NCBI GenBank assembly: GCA_000310025.1
Contig: FN648629.1
Location: 6,687-70,686, forward strand
Direction of reading: 5' to 3'
Length of the DNA: 64,000 bases
DNA from: Ectocarpus siliculosus
Taxonomy: Eukaryota > Sar > Phaeophyceae > Ectocarpales > Ectocarpaceae
Shown one piece after another: positions 53,245 through 64,000 of the stretch. Under the pieces are notes generated by a model. The model ran no database searches. It was not told the origin of the DNA and saw only the letters and a program-made list of their open reading frames with translations. Each line of letters begins with the position of its first letter. Position 1 is the stretch's first letter. The position numbers were made by a program, and so were the translations under genes.

Positions 53245-56200
53245 TAGCCCCACAGGGGTGGAGGCTATACGGGTTGGCTGAGTAATTTACTTGGGGGAAT
53301 GGAGCGGAGACATGAAGGGTATACAACGCGAGGGTTGAGGGTATCGTTTTTCTTTCATCTGTCGGTGTTCCACACGGTGTCCCGAATGTTTCATTCAGTA
53401 TAGGTGTACGTCGAAGAAAAAAAATGCCAGAATTCTTGAACTTATCAAACTTAATCGTGTCTGTATCATGTAGTTCCTGTCCCACTGCTATTAACGGCCC
53501 CGGCATGACTTCGCTTCCCCGCCCACCCACCTACCCCCCGCTCGCGCATCATCGACTTTCATTTGCTTGGAATGATGTGCCCCACGTCCCGCACTACGCT
53601 CTTTTGCTTATATTTGGTCGAGATGGGAGCCCGTGTATTGTTTCCCTCCCAGCTGTAGGTTTTGCTCAACACGAGCCGAGCGAGAGAGAGGGAGAGAAAC
53701 CAGGCACGCCTTCTTGTCCCCGAAGGGTACATGTACCCCCCTGTTCACTTTGCCCCGCATACCTTCCGTTCTTTCACCTCAAAGGAGGTGTAGGCAGGAA
53801 GGAAGCCAAGGTATTGGCCTCCAAACCTGGCAAACCCCTACTATATTAGCCCTCTTTCCCCTGTTCTATCTTGGCTGCTTTCCCTTGTACGTGAACTCTC
53901 GAAAAAGCGACTGTACCCCCACAGATGGTCCAGCAAGTCGATGGGTTCGGTAAATCGTGGTTTGTGCTGGCAAGCAGGACGCTCCGTCGACTGTGATAAC
54001 CCGGCTACACAATCCTTACCTATCGCCTTGTTTCTGCTTGCTCTAATAACAATCACGTCTTCGGCCGACGCGCGACTTCCCTGCATTTTAAATGATGACT
54101 CAGATCATGTTCCAGGTGGTGCATTGGCTCGTTGAAGTCCTCAACGAGGACCGCCTGCAGTACAACAAAGAGAACCCCGACGAGAGCCAGGGGTCCGAGG
54201 GACAGCTGGGGGCTGAACAGCTGCATGTTTACGAGGCTCCGGGGTTCAACGCCATGCTTCGAGCAGCTGACTGGGCGGACAAGTACCGCACTCCGGCGTC
54301 CGGAGGAGGAAGGAATGGCGGCGCGCCTCCGAGCAAGAAGAAGATCAAGTGGAAGTACCTGGATACTAGCAACGACCAGGTCTTAAACCAGACGTGAGTG
54401 TAGTGTTGCCTCCTCGAGGACAATCAACGGAGAATCTCCGACGACGTGCTACCCCGGCCGCACCCGGTCGATCTATGCACACTTTATTGTCACTCACACG
54501 GCTTTCACACATCGGATAGATCATGAGCTAGCTCACCTTGTGTCCTTCAGGTCACCACCGAACCAACATTCCACGATCACCTATGTCCTTCAGCTCACCT
54601 CTGGCAAACGTACCCTGATCGCTATGTCCGGCTCGCCTCCCATACGTAGGGTCCAGCGAAATATAATGAAGCGAGCGCGAAAAAGAAGGGGGGGGGAGAG
54701 AGAGAGGCAAACAGGTGTAGTTCGATATGGATGTAGCCTATGTAAGCCACCACACAGAGGCCACCACTGCCACTGCACACACACACACCTCACCCGCCAC
54801 GACCAGCCAGACGTGAACGCCGGACGTCATTTGATGGTGTAAACGAGAAGCTCTCAAATCTGTTGCTTGCTGCTGCTGCTGCTGCTGTGTGCATGTGCAC
54901 TACTTACTTCCCTCGCTAACTCTGCTAGCAGCAGGCAACAGGCTCTAAAAAAATCGCCCCGATGGCCCCTAAGTGTGTACGTCTCATTGTCTCGCTGTTT
55001 CGGGGTGCGTCTGTTGTGGGTCAAAGATTGGCCTGCCGGCAGTCGACGGAGAAAGACCGCAGATTGATTGACTTGTGTGCACTCGCTTTTCCCTCGCTTT
55101 TACGCTGCCAGCAGCAGGTGACGGGCTCTGACAGTCTCGCACCCGAAGCCTCCTATGATGTGTATCTTTGGCTCGCCTTGGTCTACAGCAGTCTCGTGTG
55201 CTGCTGTGCTTGTTGTCTCGTGTGTTGTCTACGTGGGTGTGCGTGTCATCATGTATGTGCTGCTGCTGCCGCTTCTGCTGCTGTGTTACGTCTTGCAGGG
55301 GATTCCCGCTCGGCGGCGTGAAACAACCAGTCAGTATTCTACACATATCTCTGTCCTACATTATCGACATGTGATTGGTGGGAGCGCGGGTAACAACTCG
55401 CCTCCACCCCTCTCAAACATCGATGATTTTTATTTGTGTCTTCCTGTCCAACATAAAAATGCCCTACGTATCGGCCCGGTTCCCTATGTCCTTCAGATCA
55501 CGTCGGGGAAACTTACACCGAACACCTACTCGGAGTATGTCCTAACGATCAACAGGGACATATCATAACCCTCAACAAAAGAGCTATTTAGCTCGATCTG
55601 CGTGGATCTGATCTGTCCTATGTGTGAAGGCTTTGGACCATGAATTTTCTACCGGTGTCTGATGACTGTGGACGTTTTGGGGGCTTTGCAATCGCCCTCG
55701 GGACACGGGCTGAGCGTCGCCTCCTGTTCTCTCTCGGCTCGCGCCCATTTCCCTTTCTTGCAGGGTGCGCACATTTTTGGGCAATTGCGTGTTCAAGATC
55801 GCCAAAGACAAGAAGCTGACGCCGGACAACATTACGTCCAAAGCAGACGCGGACATTTTCTTCAAGCCGTACCTGACGGTTTCGAGTCCGGCGTCGGCCG
55901 CGGCTGGATCAGCTGCTGAAGGGGCGGTGACGGGAGCAGCTGCCGGAGGGGCAGGAGCAGCAGGAGAGGCTTCTGGATAGAAGCTGTGCCCTCTTGGCCT
56001 CTACCACAGCCTGTTCGGAACCCCCCGTGCGCAGCGAAAATGAACGCAGGTGGGAGACCGCAAGGTGGCACCATCGACCGACCCGGAGGCGAGTCGCTGT
56101 GGTTTGGTTTGGCGTGTGTCTAGCTTTCTTTTGCGCGCACTGCCAACAGAAGGCATTTTTGTTTCGTTATTTCCCCGTGATGGGAGGAGGTGACGACTCT

Positions 56201-56716
56201 TGCTGCATTTTTTTGTTTTAGTAGTGGGGGCACGGACTTTTGTAAACTTGCGGATGGTCATGTAAATTATGAGATCACCTCGTCGTGTTCATATCCTCAT
56301 GTGTACAATAGTGTGAGGTCCTCGACGCTGCAGGGCGGACGGTACACTAGTCGAATGGTAGCGTACTCTGCGCGTTGAAAAATACGGTCTTGTTCCGTTG
56401 TTGTTGTCGACGTGTGTGTCTTTAAATTTTGTTTTCGTATTTTTGTCTTATTTTTGTCTTGCAGACGGTGCTGTGTTTTTTTTTGCTAGCGCGGGCGGGG
56501 GTTCTGTAAAATTATGGTTGGTCATGTGTTTGTCGAGAGAGGCTCAAGGGATGCGTGTGCATCCTGTTCATTTGTAAAATAATGCGAGGTCGTCGACATT
56601 GCACGGCGGACGGTGCCGGTCGAATGGCACAGGGTTTGGTACCGTTGTTGTTGTGGTACATTGTCTTAGTTTTTACATCTAGACTGTCGTAGAGAGGGTG
56701 GTGACTCTTCTTGCAG

Positions 56717-56785
56717 TCGTGGCTGACGGAGGAGGTGCGCGAAGCCGTGGACTTTCCTCTCGCCAAGGACTTTGTACGGTTTTTT
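56717..56785 (+). CDS. Exon-like segment, right arm (unidentified gene)
   Basis: Between acceptor CTTCTTGCAG and donor GTGAGT there are exactly 23 codons, SWLTEEVREAVDFPLAKDF followed by VRFF. The length is a multiple of three and the composition is protein-like. It is downstream of the arm gene's stop, so it would belong to another transcript, perhaps one extending past the arm. The left arm has a mutated acceptor. Confidence 0.4.
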
Positions 56786-57540
56786 GTGAGTACGTCTTAT
56801 CCACGTGTTTGTTGCTATCTGGTGGTCTGACCCTTGCCGGGTTCGACCAAGAAAGCTCGCGGGGTGTTGTTCAAGTATCCGAATCATGTATATGCACGTG
56901 TAAAATGTTGAGTTCCTCGAGGACGGTACATAGGCTGCGCGTAGAAGTAGAGAGGGGTGTCTCTTCTTGTGCCCCTGCGTGCGGGGGCGTTTCTAGTGTT
57001 GTAGTCTGCGGGTGTTCGATTGTGTCGGTTGTTTTTGCTTGTCTTGTGGTGGAGAGAGCGAGAAGGCGGGTTATGTGATATCTCGGTGTGCATTTTGTGG
57101 CATATGCTGTGTCTCTTGTGTAGCTTTCGACCATTCTCTTGGTTTTATGGCGTCTACTCTTGTGAGTTAGATGTGGTGGCGCTTCGTGTTGTAGCCTGTC
57201 ATCTGGAGAGGGTGGAGGGTGGCGATGATGACTCATGTGTCGCGTTCTTTTTTTTTGCCATGGGGGAAGTTGACCGCGTATTTCCGCTACGGACTCCATT
57301 GTACTTGCTGGTATGTTTCTATTACTGCATGAGTTTGTTGCCTTTTTGCCGATATACCTTTCGCGCTGTGCGTCGGTCTACTGCTGTAGAGAGGCACATA
57401 TTGCATCGAGAAGAGTCGCTGTCGCTTTTTTTGTAATTTACAAGCATGTGTGGATTCGCGGGAATAGGAAGAACTCTATAACCATCTCTTATTGTCCTCG
57501 TCGACCAGGACGGCTGTGAGGTGCACCCGTGGCCATTGTG

Positions 57541-57985
57541 CCCTGCCCTGTGGCCACCCTGCAGGCTTTCAACCCTGTGGACACCCTGTGGGCACCCTGC
57601 AGGGTTCAGATTTCCCTACAGGGTTCCTGTGGGCACCCTGCAGGGACATCGACCTTGGTGAGGTAGGACCTCCACAGGCTTTGGGGGAAAAACCTTGGTG
57701 AGGTCCCTCCGAGACGGACCTCCACAGGCTTTGGGGGTGAAAACCTTGGTGAGGTCTCTCCGAGACGGACCTCCACAGGCTTTGGGGGTGAAAACCTTGG
57801 TGAGGTCCCTCCGAGACGGACCTCCACAGGCTTTGGGGGTGAAAACCTTGGTGAGGTCTCTCCGAGACGGACCTCCACAGGCTTTGGGGGTGAAAACCTT
57901 GGTGAGGTCTCTCCGAGACGGACCTCCACAGGCTTTGGGGGTAAGGAACCTTGGTGAGGTCCCTCCGAGACGGACACAGGTGGCC
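57541..57985. repeat. CCTTGGTGAGG minisatellite, 50-51-bp units
   Basis: It begins with repeats of CCCTGTGGNCACCCTGCAGG, then six to seven units of about 51 bp containing GGACCTCCACAGGCTTTGGG and ACCTTGGTGAGGT. It starts within about 20 bp of the outer border of the right arm. The 17-residue repeat ORF on the plus strand is a translation of the array, not a gene. From 57986 to about 58430 no gene is supported; a hairpin (GCTGGGTG / CACCCAGC) lies near 58169-58194. Confidence 0.92.
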
Positions 57986-58437
57986 GGTGGGGCACGTTAT
58001 GGGAGGTTATGCCCGCGCATAACCTGCCCAGGTTGAATATACGCTGTATAACCTCTTCATGCTGAGTTACCAACCGCCGGTTTTCTATCGGATTAGGAAA
58101 TCAATTTTAACCTTGCCTTGTCGGGCTGGCAACCTCGATCCAAAACAAATGGGTGCAAGCTCGCCCGCAGCTGGGTGACAATCACCCCACCCAGCGACGC
58201 GAGCCTTCGCGTCGAGGCCAGGAACAATCCCACACAAGGATTACGAAGCACACACACAAGGAAGGAGTACACCACACGAGGATGATTGATTGGGCCATAA
58301 ACGAAAAAAAATATGGTACTCCCTCAGGTCCGAAACGTGAGCTCGATCACGTAAGCCGGGGGATCCCGCACGCAGTAAAAAGTACGCCGGGGAGAGGGGC
58401 GAAATTATCTCGAAGGCGAATGACATACATACATACG

Positions 58438-58960
58438 CGTAGTAAGGAGGAGGTCGGGGGTTCGATCCCCGCAAAACATACTTTTTTTCCCCAAAAAACC
58501 AACAAATTATACGCGAAATTTGAAATTTGAAATTTCGAATTTTCTCTCGAGGGCATAGGCATATGATAAGCGTAGTACGGAGGAGGTCAATACTTCGGTC
58601 CCCGGGAAACATTTTTTTTTCTTCGCAAAACCAAAAAAGTAAGCGCGAAATTTATCGCGAAGACGTATGACAAGCGTAGTTCTTGTAAGGAGGAGGTCGC
58701 GAGTTCGATCCCCGCAAAAAAAAAAAACTTTTTTTTCCCCCCAAAACAACAAATTATGCGCGAAATTTCGAAATTTCCCGCGAAGGCGTAGGCATATGAT
58801 TTGCGTAGTACGGAGGAGGTCGATACTTCGGTCCCCGCGAAAAAAAAAGTTTCTTCCCAAAACCAAAAAAAGTAAGCGCAAAATTTATCGCGAAGGCGTA
58901 TGATACGTGTAGTAAGGAGGAGGTCGGGAGTTCGATCCCCGCAAAACATGTTTGTTTTTT
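58438..58960 (+). repeat. Tandem array of tRNA T-arm-like modules, two alternating types
   Basis: Five modules share GGAGGAGGTC followed by a B-box-like loop. Type A reads GTTCGATCCCCGC (near 58460, 58704 and 58930). Type B reads ACTTCGGTCCCCG (near 58593 and 58826). The order is A-B-A-B-A, with spacing 104-133 bp and a dimer period of about 226-244 bp. Each loop is followed by A-rich and T-rich tracts and CGCGAAATTT. No complete tRNA fold is present. Confidence 0.85.
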
Positions 58961-58980
58961 TCCCCAAACCAAAAAATACT

Positions 58981-60300
58981 CCAGGAGCATTTACAAAAAA
59001 AACACATACACACGTTTAGGCCTCTCCGAGTGCTTCATTTTTCCAACCTGACGCTTTGCTTACGGCCAACACCAAAGACAACCACGACAATCGAAAATGG
59101 CGGTCTACGGCCATACCGTAGTGGCTGTGCCCTTATCCTGCCATGACCTTCCTCGCGAAAATATCCCGACCCGCCTGTCCCCCAAAGAGGCTCTGGTGGG
59201 CCCGGAAGTGCTTTATGCAGGCTGCCCCCGACAATACACGTCCTAAAGCAAGCAGAATCATTTTCCACAGCAGCTCAGCCTTGCGGCGTGGCCTTCCGCC
59301 CCCATCCCGCACTCCTTGCGCCTCCCCCGCCCTCCCGCTTGACTCCGCCCAACGAGACCCGCGACTCGAGAAGTCGATAAAAAACAGGAGAAAATCTGTA
59401 GAGCACCGGATTGTCATCTACGCGTATCCCCATCCTGAGACCTGATTGATTACAAAGTAGGAGCGTGGAATTGCGCAAGGAAGTTGAGGGAGGGGTACCT
59501 CGTCAGTAGGGTCCGAGAATCAAAGAGCGGTCTTAGCCTCCGGATTGTTGTTGTTGCTCCTTGCCTCCAATATGGAGCAATCCCTACGAGTACAGATGGC
59601 GCGGACGACTTCCGTGGTCACAGCTTGGAAGCTACCTATATACCCAAAGAGGGCACACTCTAAGACAAACCAAAGAGAACAACCAAGGACCCAGAAACAA
59701 ACAGCACGAATGCGAAACAACCCGTCGGGCGTAGACGGCAACATATCCACGCCGGCGTGCAACTAAAAAACAGAGCAAATACAACATGTTTTTATATTAT
59801 CGGATTACGGTACTCCATGCATGGACATCGAATGCCCTGGTAGTCGCAGGAAACGAGGGTAAAATACCAGACCAAGGCGAAACCTAGGACTCCATGTTTC
59901 CCACCGAGAATTTTCGAGTACATGACGGGGGATCAGGCTCATTGCAAACGGCAACTGGTGCATGTGTGCGTGTGTCAGAGAGGCAAAACAATTTCCACAG
60001 TTGTAGGCACGATCCTTTGCCAGTCCCCCCCCCGTAGCCCAACTACTTCCGATGAAGAACCTAAACGTACGGTGGTATCCCTTCCTTGGCTTGCTCGATG
60101 CGAAGCAAAAGGCCATTCAATTGCAGATTCTTTCCAGCAAACCACAAAACATCGATCGTCCGCGGTGTAGGAGGGAAATGAAACTAAATCATTAGATTGC
60201 CGTATGGCTCTAGGTTGCTCTAGGTTCCCATCTCAGACAACTTGCGGAGGCAGGGGAGACAGAAAGGGTATGCATACGGTCGATCGCATACAACGAACCC
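58981..60300. other. Region without a supportable gene
   Basis: Only short ORFs without recognisable features. I see no repeats beyond short homopolymers. Confidence 0.5.
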
Positions 60301-60304
60301 GTCG

Positions 60305-61628
60305 TCACTCACGGCTCAGGCGATGGAGTCCCGCAGAACACTGTGGAAGTACTTGTTGAGGAGGTAGTTCGGGTTTCCTGTCAGGTTTCACCGCCACACC
60401 GGCCGCTTGCTCCCCTCGTCGACCAGGCGGCGGGCGGATGTCCCAGTTGTGGAACAGGCATGCATCATATGCACTACGCACCGGATGGCCGAGGCAGGGA
60501 AAAACGTAAGGGACGTGCGCATCCGAAGCATGTCCAAACCGGTCACCGGATCGACCTTGCGCTTGTTGCCAACTCCTGCTGTCACATACTCCACCACCGC
60601 CACCCAAATGGTGAATTCTCCCTCCGGAATGGCGTTGCTGCTATCACCTCGTCTCCAGTCGTTGCCTTGGTGCTCCAAAAAATAGGCCACTTTCCCGAGA
60701 GTCGTGCGACCTAGCCCTTGGTTTCCAGCTCGCTGGTCTTCGGCCTTGAGGTACATCTCGACGTCATTGCCACGCGATGCCGCCGACCGGACCCACGTAG
60801 CGGTACCCGCGTCTTTGACCGGGCCGCCACGGATGGTGCCGATTCCAGCACTGACTTCCGCCGGAGCCTGGCCCCAATGGTTAAACACCACGACCGTCTG
60901 ACGGACGATCCCTTGGCCTCTGTTCCTCCAGCAAAAAGGGCACGTCCGCCTACTACATGGCGCCTCCTGCGAGGTCCTACCACACCCAAGCGCATCGTCG
61001 TAGCGCTTTTCTAGTTGCTCGGCGGATGGCAATGTTTTCGATATCGCCTGCTGCCATGCCGGGGCGTCCAGACCGGTCTCGAGCCGAGTTGGATCCAACC
61101 CGGCATCCCACTGTTGGTAACCGTGCGGCCGCCCCCCCCTTCTTCCCGTCGTGCCGTCTTCCGAGGCTGCTGGAGTCGTCTGCAACGGCAAGATCTTGAA
61201 CACCTCCTGAAGCACTTCCCGGCAGAGACGGCCACCTGTCAACTCCTTCGTGACCTCGACCCCGCCTACGCGACCTTTCGCACTCCACCTGACGGCCTGC
61301 AGACTATGGCCCATACCGATACGAGCATCTCGGTGAGGTTCGCCCAGGGAAAAAAGCGGCTGCCTAGCGCCAAACCAGCAAAATTCAGATCTTCGCCGTC
61401 GACTACCTCTGCGTTCATGTATTCCTCGATGAGTTTGTGCAAATGTCCCAGCCAGGGTGGTACCGTCGCCGACCCGTCGCTCGCTGGATCACCGGCTCCA
61501 CTGCCGGCTTCACCCGTGGTGTCGTCACCTCCGGCATTGCCCTCAAATCCTTCGTCGCACGTACCGCTGCCGCCTGGTGTCGCGAATATCAAATGGCGAG
61601 TGGAGCGAGTTGTGTTAGCAACAGACAA
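60305..61628 (-). pseudogene. Unrecognised protein-like region, frameshifted
   Basis: Three minus-strand frames read consecutively like one protein: 61628-61266 (LGHLHKLIEEYMNAEVVDGE), 61314-60388 (308 codons; NDVEMYLKAEDQRAGNQG and GEFTIWVAVVEYVTAGVG), and about 60480-60305 (LFHNWDIRPPPGRRGEQAAG to a stop). The changes of frame near 61290 and 60470 suggest single-base indels. I see no catalytic motif, zinc finger or membrane segment. A plus-strand frame (61015-61830) overlaps but reads less like protein. It may be a host pseudogene or a mobile-element protein. Confidence 0.35.
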
Positions 61629-61869
61629 TCACGAGTCGACTTGGCCAGGATGTGCCACGGAAAAGGGAAAGAGGGCCAACCACGAGATCGACAGAGCTCA
61701 CCAGCAGCATGCGATCGATACAGCAAATGAATATTCTTCGAAATCTGTGGGTGATGTTGTTCATCGCGCTCTCTCGTCCCCACAGGCCGATAGTGTTGCA
61801 TACACTCAGCGGTACCGGCATCTCGTGTAGGATGTTGACGGGGGAGGTCGAGAGCACACATCCACCGTA

Positions 61870-64000
61870 GTGAACCGCATCGCGCGATTTCTATTACAAT
61901 TCAAGGGCTTAAGGACGCGGAGGCTGCCCCCCCCCCCCCCCCAACCTCGAATTGAGAGTGCTCATGCACACTTATGCATGTGAAATGGGAAATAAATGTG
62001 AGGTACATGGCAGTTGTAGCGCACTTCGAACGCAAGACTCAACTGTTAGAAGCGACGCGACGAACGGCTAAATGCCCCCCCCTCCCTGCATCGTGCGAGG
62101 CTATATCGTACAACATCAGCATCGGCCTCAAGCCTATCGCCTCGGCTTCTTTGTTCTACGTAGGAGTGCGTATGACTTTCGAGACATTGCGTGAACCGTT
62201 CGAATAAAAAGAGCAATGGTGCACAAGAGGGTGAACGCGGCGTCATTGCTGCGAGAGGCAAGACGGTGTTCCCCGGCAGTGGTAGGGTACTAAATTATAC
62301 AATCCAACGAACCGAGAGGGACGTGTGCGTGTTTTCGTCAAATCGCCAGACCTATCCCAGCGTCAGTGATCAAGCCTTGCCGTGTTCGTATGCATACGTG
62401 AGGGAGGATAGTGCCGAATCCTGCTCTACCTGCCCCCCTCCACGGGTGTTGTTACCCACAAGAGATTGCAGCCCAGAGAGATATTCGAACAACTGTTGCC
62501 AGAGATTTGAGAGGTTCACCACCACACCACCCAAGGACGACCGAGTGGGTCGTGCGCACGCGAGGCAATACATAAGCCCGCAACTATATCTGATTGTAGA
62601 GTGCTCACCATCAGTGCTGTCCCTCCTAACCCTGTCCCCTCCACCACCGCCGTCGCTGACGTGCGATGCGGCGGAACTAGGTGTAGTGGCGCCTGCGGCG
62701 TTGAGGGCGCTCCACATATCGCGACGTGCGCCCCACCGTTCTTCAACGAGCTGAACGACGCGCCATAGGCACTACACTCATAACCGCAGCCAGGAAACTT
62801 CTTGAGGCTCACCCTCCGCGGCCTCGTTTGTGCCATGGGCTGCTGTGGTTCAATGAGATAGAGCCGACGGAGGGTTGGGGTGTCGTGTGGGGGGGCGCAT
62901 AGCTTGGTATTGAAGTAGTGCTGACATAATGGGGTAATCTGTTGATCCTAACAGCGTGTCCCCCTAAACGGCGCCACACTCCAGCCTGTTCACCACGCAT
63001 GGACGTGTGCGCACATGGACAGGAGGGGGCGCATGGATACAAAGGATAATGCATGGTGCCGAGCATGCGTCAGCCGATGGCGAATGGTTATGAGGGCCGA
63101 GACCGGTTCTTCAGCCGCATAGCCGAGAACCGAGACAACCATGTGAGCGAATCACGATTTTTTTTGTGTCCTCCCGCGCTTCTGCACGCTGCTGTCACAG
63201 GTCTCAGCCCCCATCCACAGCAATACGCCTCCAATCAGCGTGTACTGCTGTTTGTTTCTGCACACATGAACAACCGACTTGTGCACCGTGTTCGATGTTG
63301 GGTTAGGGTTCGATGTTTGTTGGAGCGTGGGTGTCCCTAAGCATACCAGCTCTGGTCATGCACGCAACGCGGGGTGAGGGAAAAGGTAATATCGCCGTTG
63401 GTCATTTTTTTTGCAATCACGGATAGGCACGCACATGCACTTCGCCATCGCACTGCTGCAGCGTGTATCATTCTTTCCTAAGCCCAAAGGTAGCGGTGGG
63501 CAGCGCTGGGTGTCGTATGATCGGCTGCTGACCATTCCGCGCGGGAGGTTAAGGGCTACACAGCCTTCTCACGGTGGTAGACTTTGGTGTAGATAGAGGG
63601 TCTACACCGAATTAGTCCCTATTAGTGTACGTTTCCCACATCCTCCGTAAAACACGAAGAGTATGTACGAACCAAGGCCTATATAGTCGTCCACGGAAAA
63701 CAACATTTGACGAGTACGAACGCTGGACGCAGACATGCAGACCCGGCTGGTGCTTAGGAAATTGGATAACAATAGACCATTCCCCAAACTCTAAGGGTCC
63801 CGAATGATGCAAACACCCACTGACGTATGATACGAGTACGACAGCACGCCTGGACAATGCAACCTCCCGATGGGTTGCGAGTCGAAAATATACAAGTAAA
63901 AATTGTAACGGGTTTTGGGGTCCAAAACATGAATCGCTTTCTCTGACGCTCTGAATTCACTGCTAGTCTATCTTAGACTCTCTTCTTAGCTAGAGATGGA
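61870..64000. other. Right end, no supportable gene
   Basis: A C homopolymer (61929-61942) and scattered short ORFs, the longest 187 codons at 62191-62754 without recognisable features. I see no mobile-element signature. Confidence 0.5.

Larger units (their letters stand above)
47090..55980 (+). pseudogene. Unrecognised multi-exon gene, right copy, 5'-truncated and disrupted
   Basis: Supported pieces: rest of exon 1 at 47090-47198 (QLQKKEEKMQKHVAKIRTKV, donor GTGAGG, frame intact), 141-bp exon 49363-49503, exon from 49650, exon 49907-50127, exon from 50445, 117-bp exon 51236-51352, micro-exon 53925-53949, 278-bp exon 54116-54393, and terminal exon 55764-55980. It lacks the start codon and upstream region. 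The exon from 50445 has a 2-base insertion and is then interrupted by a SINE. It is therefore a pseudogene, although exon 1 and the 49907 acceptor (CAG) are in better condition than in the left copy. Confidence 0.7.
47090..57524 (-). repeat. Right arm of large inverted duplication (10.4 kb)
   Basis: Reverse-complement copy of 17911-28434. Relative to the left arm it has a SINE of about 325 bp at 50641-50966 and a 398-bp insertion at 52847-53244, both absent from the left. Its inner end lies within exon 1 of the arm gene (after the 16th codon) and joins a retroelement protease remnant. Its outer end is followed at once by a minisatellite. Confidence 0.95.

Noticed and set aside
17911-57524. 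The inverted arms as a pure assembly artefact
   Set aside because: Not excluded, but arms carry private insertions with target duplications and many substitutions, and the right inner junction truncates an exon, which a simple haplotype misjoin would not explain.
57695-58036. Repeat protein with a 17-residue period
   Set aside because: It follows the 51-bp minisatellite exactly, and the complementary strand is equally open, so it is not evidence of a gene.
58438-58960. A cluster of tRNA genes
   Set aside because: Only the T-arm-like half is present; no acceptor stem, D arm or anticodon arm can be folded.
61015-61830. Plus-strand ORF of 271 codons
   Set aside because: The opposite strand over the same interval reads more like protein in successive frames; this one is probably its shadow.
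63290-63320. Telomere-like GGTTAGGG
   Set aside because: A single occurrence in ordinary sequence; no tandem repeat.

Overview
This is a repeat-rich stretch of a eukaryotic nuclear genome. It carries LTR and tyrosine-recombinase retrotransposons, GT-AG introns, tRNA-derived SINE-like insertions, minisatellites, microsatellites and two assembly gaps. A stramenopile, perhaps a brown alga, is my best guess from this repertoire and from a dispersed TACAGCAG/CTGCTGTA motif. That guess is weak: no rRNA, organelle or housekeeping gene is present to anchor it. No CRISPR array, operon or bacterial gene organisation is seen.

Layout. 1-1730: tandem array of about 121-bp units, each with a small hairpin. 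1867-7467: decayed DIRS/PAT-like element (gag-like ORF, broken RT and RNase H, tyrosine recombinase) ending in a 202-bp direct repeat present twice. 7864-16739: a Ty3/gypsy fragment with a cytosine-C5-methyltransferase-like domain and integrase, split by a Ty1/copia element (8611-15389) flanked by the 5-bp target duplication AACGC. 17140-17826: TTGGCAAGG minisatellite. 17911-28434 and 47090-57524: two arms of a large inverted duplication (about 10.4 kb each, high identity, 18.7 kb apart). Between the arms: a CCAAGG minisatellite, a Ty3/gypsy tail, a second Ty3/gypsy element on the minus strand that also carries the methyltransferase-like domain, another minisatellite, a 1.46-kb fold-back element, and a gag-protease retroelement fragment cut off by the right arm. 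57.5-64 kb: a 51-bp minisatellite, an array of tRNA T-arm-like modules, and a degenerate unrecognised coding region.

The main host-like content is one multi-exon gene, not recognised, present once in each arm. The left copy (minus strand, 28475 to 19460) has the start codon and upstream sequence. The right copy (plus strand) begins inside exon 1, is joined to a retroelement protease fragment, and has taken a frameshift and a SINE in an exon. The left arm therefore looks like the source locus and the right arm like a broken inverted copy. The left copy also has damage: two homopolymer indels in exon 1 and one altered splice acceptor.

The two points most worth following are the methyltransferase-like domain lying between RNase H and integrase in two separate Ty3/gypsy copies, and the inverted duplication, whose breakpoint can be placed within a codon or two and whose borders lie next to related CCTTGG/CCAAGG minisatellites.
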